Assembly (NCBI GenBank): GCA_030844895.1 | Contig: CM061231.1 | Location: 131,659,023-131,723,022 of the forward strand | Source of the DNA: Ambrosia x helenae | Taxonomy: Eukaryota; Streptophyta; Magnoliopsida; Asterales; Asteraceae | DNA length: 64,000 bases | Direction of reading: 5' to 3' | Part shown: piece after piece, positions 58,211-64,000 of the stretch | Numbering within the stretch: position 1 is the stretch's first letter | Layout of the letters: each line of letters begins with the position of its first letter | Translations under genes and position numbers: made by a program | The notes under the pieces: model-generated | Told to the model about the DNA's origin: nothing | The model's database searches: none | Seen by the model: the letters and a program-made list of their open reading frames with translations, nothing else

Positions 58211-58231
58211 CCAACAACTATATTTTTTTGT

Positions 58232-58944
58232 TGTTAGGACAAAGAGGATTGGTGAAACCACGTTTGTAAACCTTAGTCTAATTCACTTCTGTCATTTTGG
58301 CTAAGTATAGAAGTACTGAAGAGAAGACAAGAAACTGCTGATTAGAAGATATGAGAAGTGCTGAAGAAGCAGAAGTTCTGAAGTCCAAACCAGACAAGTT
58401 CACTTCAGAAGTACTGAAGACAAAACTACTCTTCAGTAGTTTGTCCTTCATCAGCACTTAGCATCAAATATTTCCCACCGCCTTTTTGCATCAGTAGTTT
58501 ATTGTTTATTATTACTTTTAGCTTTATTTGATTGATTCAATGTTGCAACTTGTGCAACTTGTTTCTGCTGTTTCTGTACTTGCTTTTTGGCAAGATACAT
58601 GTATGTAAACGTCTATAAATAGGAGGCTTCAACCTTCTATTTTAGACATTGATTTTAATAGAAAAATCATTCAAACACTATCACTGTTCTATTCCATTTC
58701 TGTATTTATTGTGAATCTGTCTAAGTATCTAATTCTCATTTACAGCTTAGATTCATAATAAATACTTTGTCATTTATTAGTTTCAAACATCAAGGGGGAG
58801 TAATAACTCTGCCTTAGTATAAAAAGTGTTGCTTTAACTTATAACATTCCGCTGTGCTTATAATCTGATTTACAAGGACTTGCTAAACACTTAAGTGTCA
58901 AGATAGCAAGTTCTTACTTAGCAAAAGAGCAAACTGATCCAACA
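58232..58944 (+). repeat. 5' LTR of plus-strand SIRE-like element
   Basis: 713 bp, TGTTAGGACAAAG to CTGATCCAACA. TATAAATAGG near 58614-58623 is the likely TATA box. CAAGGGGGAGTAATAACTC lies in R/U5. The U3 part carries about nine copies of the CTGA(A/T) word in 190 bases (58310-58500). Confidence 0.9.
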
Positions 58945-58946
58945 AT

Positions 58947-58958
58947 TGGTATCAGAGC
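58947..58958 (+). other. Primer-binding site of plus-strand SIRE-like element
   Basis: TGGTATCAGAGC, complementary to initiator tRNA-Met, two bases after the LTR. Confidence 0.95.
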
Positions 58959-59103
58959 ATTGGTTTATCTGATCACATATCAATCTAACAAATTGAGAAT
59001 CAGACACAAAGCTCTTATTGATATTCAATAAAAAGATCAAAAGTTCACTTTTTATCAATATCCATCACTTAAAGAGTCATCTGACAAATCTATACTCTTC
59101 AAA

Positions 59104-61733
59104 ATGGATCCACATAATACTGGTTCTGCCACTAAACCTGCCATGCTTGTGAGAAATGAGTACAACATATGGCAAAAGAGAATGGCACATACCTTGTCAC
59201 AAACCAACACAGGTTGTTGGAGATCTGTGATATATGGTCCTCACAAACCAGTAAATATAAATCTTGAAACTAAAGAAGGGATTCCAAAGGAACCCAAAGA
59301 CTATACAGATGAGGATTTCCTAAAACTTGAGCTAGATGCGAAAGCATTCTCTATGTTGGCAATGGCTCTCCCAAATGAGATATACTCTGGCCTTTTACAT
59401 TGTGAAAGTGCCAAAGAACTTTGGGACTGTCTTAAAGAACAGTTTGGAGGAACTGAAGAGGTGATTGCCAACACCAGAGAGATTTTAGCTCAACAATATG
59501 AAACATTTGCTTATATTAATGGGGAAACTTTGACTCAACAATTTGAAAGATTCTCCTCATTAATATCTGAGCTAAAGTTAAATGGTCAGACCTATACAAC
59601 AGTGTCTATGCTACATAGATTTTTAAGGTCTTTACCTGACAAATGGGAAACTTACTCCATTGTTTTAAGATCCTCACCAGATTTTAGCTCCCTCACTCTT
59701 ACAAAACTCCATGGGAGATTACTTACTTTTGAGAGAGAAATTGATCAAAAGAAGAAATTACAAACTTCTGGTAAAACTGCTGATGACTACCTACCAGGTA
59801 GTACAGCACTTTTGGACAAGATTCACCAACTTATTCCTATGGATCTTATGACAATATTGACATAACAACTGGGATCTCATCAGAAAGATCTTTCCCAGGT
59901 TATGACAATGATGACCAAAGTCAAACTGCTGATAATCTATGTTTTATCATGGATGATTTGAAAAATTTTAGCAGTGATGACTTAGAAGAAATGGACATAT
60001 TACACCAACTGGCCATGCTAAGCATTAAAACTAACAAGTTTTATAAAAGGTCAGGAAGGAAATTTCCAGGATTGACCAGTAATACAAAAATTGGTTTTGA
60101 CAAATCTAAACTGAGATGTCACAAGTGTCAGAAGTTGGGACACTTTGCTAGAGAGTGTAGAAGCTCTAGCTTTAACCAATCACAATCTGGAAATAACTAT
60201 AACCCCAATTATAATAGGAATAATGGAACTCAAGGGAGTGCTCATTTTGTACAGGCACAAGCTCCTCAACAGCAATATATGCCTCAAGTACAATATGTTC
60301 AAGTGCCTGCTCAACAGATGCAGAGCCAACAATCAATCCCTCCCTTTCCAGCTGCTCAACTTCCTCCACAGCCTCAACAACCCTCTCAACAAAGTCTCTT
60401 TACCTCAGGGTATGTTGACTGGAGCAGTCTCCCTTATGACACCACAGAGTGCAATCCTGATGCAGACAACAAAGTGTTTGACATCAACTGGGGAGAACCA
60501 GACAATGGCAGAAAGAACTTTGCCTTAATGGCATTTGAAGGTTGTACTTCAAAATCTGCATTGTCACAGGTATCAAAAGAATCTTTGACAAAACTTTGCT
60601 CAAATTCTTGCAAAGAAACTTTTGCTCTCATAAGAGAGACAAATCTGCACTTACAAGGCAAAGCCAATGATTTAGAAAGAAAATACACACAGATAAAATG
60701 TGATTTAGAAAGAAAACTGTGTGCTAAAACAAAAGAAGTTTCTAAATTAACTGACTCTGCTATTGAAACCCAAGCACAAATCAAAATTATGTTAAATGAC
60801 CTGGGAGATGTTAGACAAGAGCTTGCTGACACCAGGATCACTTGTGAAAAATGGGTGGAATCTTGTAAGGGGTATCAACTATTGCTAAACAAACAAAGTG
60901 CTTCAAATGTTAAGTTTGGAATAGGATACCATCATGTTGAAACACCAACAGATTTTTCTCCCAAAACTACTGAAGATGGGAGAAGAATTGTTTCAAATGA
61001 AACTTCTGAAGGGAAAGAATGCACATCTTTCCATGAAAACTTTCTAAACAGAAATCCTGGCATTTTTAAAGAAAGTACTTCAGAAGTATTAACAAAATCT
61101 GACAATAAGCCATCAGTAGTTTCATCTACATCAGGAGTTGAGAACCTGAAAACTACTGATGAGCAAAATATTTTCACAAATGTCAGAAATTTGCCTTTAG
61201 ATCAAAAACAAAAGGCAAAAGAATGTGAAATTTGTGGCCTGTTCAACCACAAAACTGAATTTTGTAGATACAGAAAAGGAATTCAGTTCAATCAAAAATT
61301 TAAACAACAGGTTGTGGGAAATCAAATCAGAAATGATTATGAAAAAATCTTTAAACCCAAGAAACAACAACCTGAAAACACCTTTTCTCAGAAAAAGATA
61401 AAATCTCAACCAAAATCTTTTTCTCAAAATTCCTTGTCAGTAGTTAGACCAGAATCATCAGCAGTTTCACAAACTGCTGAGATTCAAAATCTAAAGAACA
61501 TGGTGGAACTACTGATGACCAAGGTTGATGGTGGTCCTAAAAAGGATACCACCATGGTTCTTAATGAAAAATCCATTGCCAAAAAGACATGGATTTCTCA
61601 ACCTGGTCAAGAACAAACTGTAACTGTTCTCAAGAGCAAACCCAAAGCCAAACAGGCTTGGGTTCCAAATCTAACTAATTTGCTTTTATGTGCAGAGAGT
61701 TTCCAGGGGCTTAAACAGCATATGGTATGTTGA
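59104..61733 (+). pseudogene. SIRE-like gag (one frame change)
   Basis: MDPHNTGSATKPAML starts at 59104. The capsid core matches the minus-strand copy. A small deletion near 59810 shifts the frame; the frame from 59949 then stays open to 61733. It contains CHKCQKLGHFARECR (first CCHC knuckle, near 60118-60162), a Gln/Pro-rich stretch, a Lys/Glu-rich coiled-coil-like region (about 60640-60850) and a second knuckle CEICGLFNHKTEFC (near 61224-61268). The last codons overlap pol in another frame. Only one lesion separates it from intact gag, so it is younger or better kept than the minus-strand copy. Confidence 0.88.
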
Positions 61734-64000
61734 TAGTGGAGGCTCTATGCACATGACTGGATGCAAATACCTGATAAACAACTTTATCAACCAAAGAGAA
61801 GGATCTGTATCCTTTGGGAACAATGCTAAGGGATATGTGCTAGGACATGGCAATGTCTCCTCTGGCAAAATACAGTTTGACAAGGTCAATCTGGTGGAAA
61901 ACCTTGAATACAACTTGCTGAGTGTGTCACAAATGTGTGATAAAGGATATTCTTCCTTTTTCACAAAGACAACATGCAAGATCATCTCACCAGAAGGCCA
62001 GAAGTTGATAGAGAAGATTATAGAAGATCATACTTTGCTGATTGCCAAAAGATGTGGCAATGTCTATGCAGTGGACATTGAGAAAGACAAAGTATTGAAC
62101 AACACTGCCTGTTTCTTCTCAAGGGCATCAACTTCAGAAACATATCTCTGGCACAGGAGACTTGGCCATGTGAACTTTAAAACCATAAATAAAGTCACAA
62201 AAATGGGCTTGGTCAGAGGTCTACCTTTGAAAGTATACCAGTGTCAAGAACACTGTGTATCCTGTTTAAAGGGAAAACAGCATAAGTCCTCCTATAAGTC
62301 TATTGAAGAATCAAAAACAACTGCATGTCTTCAACTACTCCATATGGACTTATTTGGACCTGTCAAGATTATGAGCCTTGGTAAAAAGAAGTACTGCTTA
62401 GTCATCATTGATGACTACTCAAGATTCACATGGGTATTCTTCTTATTTTCCAAAGATGAGGCTGCTGAAATCATCAAGTTCTTCATTCTACAAGTAGAGA
62501 AACAATATTCTCTATCTGTCAAAACCATTAGAAGTGACAATGGGACAGAGTTCAGGAACAAAACTCTGGATGAATTCTGTTTGTCTAAAGGGATTATTAG
62601 ACAATACAGTGTTCCCAGAACTCCTGAACAAAATGGTGTAGTAGAAAGGAAGAACAGAACATTGATAGAAGGAGCAAGAACAATGTTAGCTGATTCTGGA
62701 CTGCCATTGTACTTTTGGGCAGAAGCAGTTAACACATCATGTTATGTTCAGAATAGAGTTCTTGTGGTCAAGAGACATTCCAAGACTGCCTATGAAGTTC
62801 TTCATGGCATGAAGCCCCTTATCTCCTTTTTCAGGGCTTTTGGGTGTCAATGTTTCATCTTGAACATAAAGGAATCTATTTCAAAGTTTGCTGCCAAAGT
62901 TGACTCAGGTTACTTTCTTGGTTATTCTTCAACTAGAAAAGCCTACAAGGTTTTTAATTCTCACACCAGGATAGTAGAAGAGACATTGAATGTCAAGTTC
63001 AATGAGTCAAAACACACTCTTATTCCAGCACATCCTGCTGAACTCTTTGACCTTGACAACTTTCACTTTGGACCTGAAAAGACTGTTACTTCTTCCAAAC
63101 CTACTTATTATGGTGATCAAAGGTTGGAAGATGAGGATCCTACACCATGGACTCCTCAAACAGTCATTAAGTCAAATACAACACCATCAGAAGTTTCTCA
63201 AACTTCTGATCAAACAACTACTGAAGGCCAAACTCAAACATCTGCTTCAGCACCTGCAACTACTGAAGAAGCTAAAACTGCTGAACCAGATATTATAGAC
63301 CTCAGTAGTTTGTTTGAAGAACAAGAGCCACCTACACCTGTCAGTGGTTTACAACAACTGATTGAACACAGAGATCATCCACTTGATCAAATCATGGGTG
63401 ATATAGCTTCAGGTGTTCTTACCAGAAACCAGCTCTCCAACTTTTGCCTATTTTCAGCCTTTATTTCACAGTTGGAACCAAAGAAGTACCAGGAAGCCCT
63501 CAAAGACAATAATTGGGTGCAAGCTATGCAAGATGAACTGCTTCAGTTCAACAAGCAACAGGTCTGGGAAATCTGTCCCTTACCTCAAAACAAGCAACCA
63601 ATTGGTACAAGATGGGTTTTCAGGAAAACAAGATGAAGCTAGTATGATAATCAAGAACAAGGCAAGACTGGTAGTTCAAGGGTACTCTCAAGAAGAGGGA
63701 ATTGACTATGATGAAACCTTTGCTCCAGTTGCAAGGCTTGAGGCCATCAGGTTATTTCTGGCCTATGCCATTTCCAACAAAATTAAAGTTTATCAAATGG
63801 ATGTGAAAAGTGCATTTTTGTATGGAAAAATCAAAGAGGAGGTGTATGTCTGTCAGCCACCTGGGTTTGAGGATCCTTCTCATCCTGAGTGGGTGTACAG
63901 ACTGGACAAAGCTCTTTATGGGCTCAAACAGGCTCCAAGAGCCTGGTATGATACACTCTCCACCTTTTTACTCAAAAATAACTTTACAAGAGGTGCCATT
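61675..64000 (+). pseudogene. SIRE-like pol: protease, integrase, start of RT (partial)
   Basis: The frame is open from 61675, directly after a TAA at 61672-61674, with no ATG before the protease (WYVDSGGSMHMTG, near 61722-61760). Gag-pre-integrase (LWHRRLGHVNFKTINKV) and the zinc motif CVSCLKGKQHKS follow, then HMDLFGPVKIM, IRSDNGTEF and VVERKNRTLIEG (DDE), a Thr/Ser/Glu-rich linker (about 63180-63310) and the RT start. A one-base loss near 63625 stops the frame at 63636; in the new frame RT continues (KARLVVQGYSQEEGIDYDE, MDVKSAFLYGK, LYGLKQAPRAWYDTL) to the window end. Expression must come from gag by frameshifting or splicing. Confidence 0.88.

Larger units (their letters stand above)
52159..58231 (+). 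mobile_element. Gypsy-2: 5'-deleted Ty3/gypsy element, relative of Gypsy-1
   Basis: A partial upstream LTR (52159-52980) is joined directly to the middle of gag; the primer site, leader and first 160 or so gag codons are missing. Pol is complete in outline but has three nonsense codons, and the 3' LTR starting at 57101 is interrupted at 58231/58232 by a copia insertion. The internal region is very similar to Gypsy-1, the LTRs much less so. The left boundary of the LTR fragment is uncertain. Confidence 0.88.
57101..58231 (+). repeat. 3' LTR of Gypsy-2, cut by copia insertion
   Basis: Starts TGTGACACCTGTCAC, like Gypsy-1 (TGTGACATCCGTCAC), but the body is clearly diverged. It contains all three tRNA-like modules and the conserved hairpin-forming AATAGCCCC/GGGGCTATT pair near 57829-57858. 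It is interrupted at 58231; the remainder should lie beyond the copia element outside the window. Confidence 0.88.
58232..64000 (+). mobile_element. SIRE-like Ty1/copia element, plus strand, truncated by window edge
   Basis: 5' LTR, primer site, long gag and pol through mid-RT are visible, in the same order as in the minus-strand element at 36978-47973. The gag and pol proteins of the two are closely similar, while their LTRs differ considerably. It is inserted in the 3' LTR of Gypsy-2. The 3' half lies outside the window, so TSD and third ORF cannot be checked. Confidence 0.9.

Overview
The window looks like intergenic DNA from a flowering plant, most likely a eudicot and possibly Asteraceae; the family is a guess from the look of the copia and gypsy elements. 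It is AT-rich, has no convincing intact cellular gene, and is made almost entirely of transposable elements stacked and nested in one another. Evidence is read by eye: LTR pairs, target-site duplications (TSDs), primer-binding sites, terminal inverted repeats (TIRs) and broken gag/pol reading frames.

Layout. 1-636 is a dispersed repeat with an inverted partner at 13107-13700. 751-11389 is a complete but mutated Ty3/gypsy element (Gypsy-1, 2.7 kb LTRs, TSD CACCA). 11774-13106 holds a copia-type LTR with primer site and leader. 15400-17390 holds a candidate gypsy LTR and a minus-strand copia-type LTR. 20013-25716 is a full-length but frameshifted LINE with a 12-bp TSD. 26058-26374 is a tRNA-related SINE. 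26404-27876 is a PIF/Harbinger-like element carrying a nested hAT-like element with a GC-rich minisatellite. 28576-28707 is a short hAT-type MITE. 29020-29381 is a LINE 3' tail, followed by a short-LTR copia element (29382-34935) whose RT is split by another hAT-like element. 35229-36775 is a Harbinger-like MITE split by an RTE-type LINE end.

36978-47973 is a minus-strand SIRE/Maximus-like copia element (TSD TGTGG) with gag, pol and a long third ORF. 48650-50611 is a candidate Helitron with two TIR elements inside it, and 50826-51300 is a hAT-type MITE with a perfect 8-bp TSD. 52159-58231 is a second, 5'-deleted gypsy copy (Gypsy-2). A plus-strand relative of the SIRE-like element starts inside its 3' LTR at 58232 and runs off the window.

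All coding regions belong to these elements: gag shell proteins, protease, reverse transcriptase, RNase H, integrase, LINE endonuclease, and one ORF of unknown role. Almost all carry nonsense mutations or frameshifts, so the loci look inactive, though the RNAs or termini could still be used in trans.

The most unusual signals are: (1) three tRNA-like A-box/B-box modules in each gypsy LTR, one inverted and two direct, kept in two diverged LTR subfamilies; (2) a degenerate word ACT(A/T/G)CTGA(A/T) scattered through LTR, spacer, gag, pol linker and third ORF of the SIRE-like family; (3) a branch-point/acceptor-like sequence at the out-of-frame gag-pol junction of both SIRE-like copies; and (4) a shared CGTTCAAAAAA tail on LINEs and SINEs.
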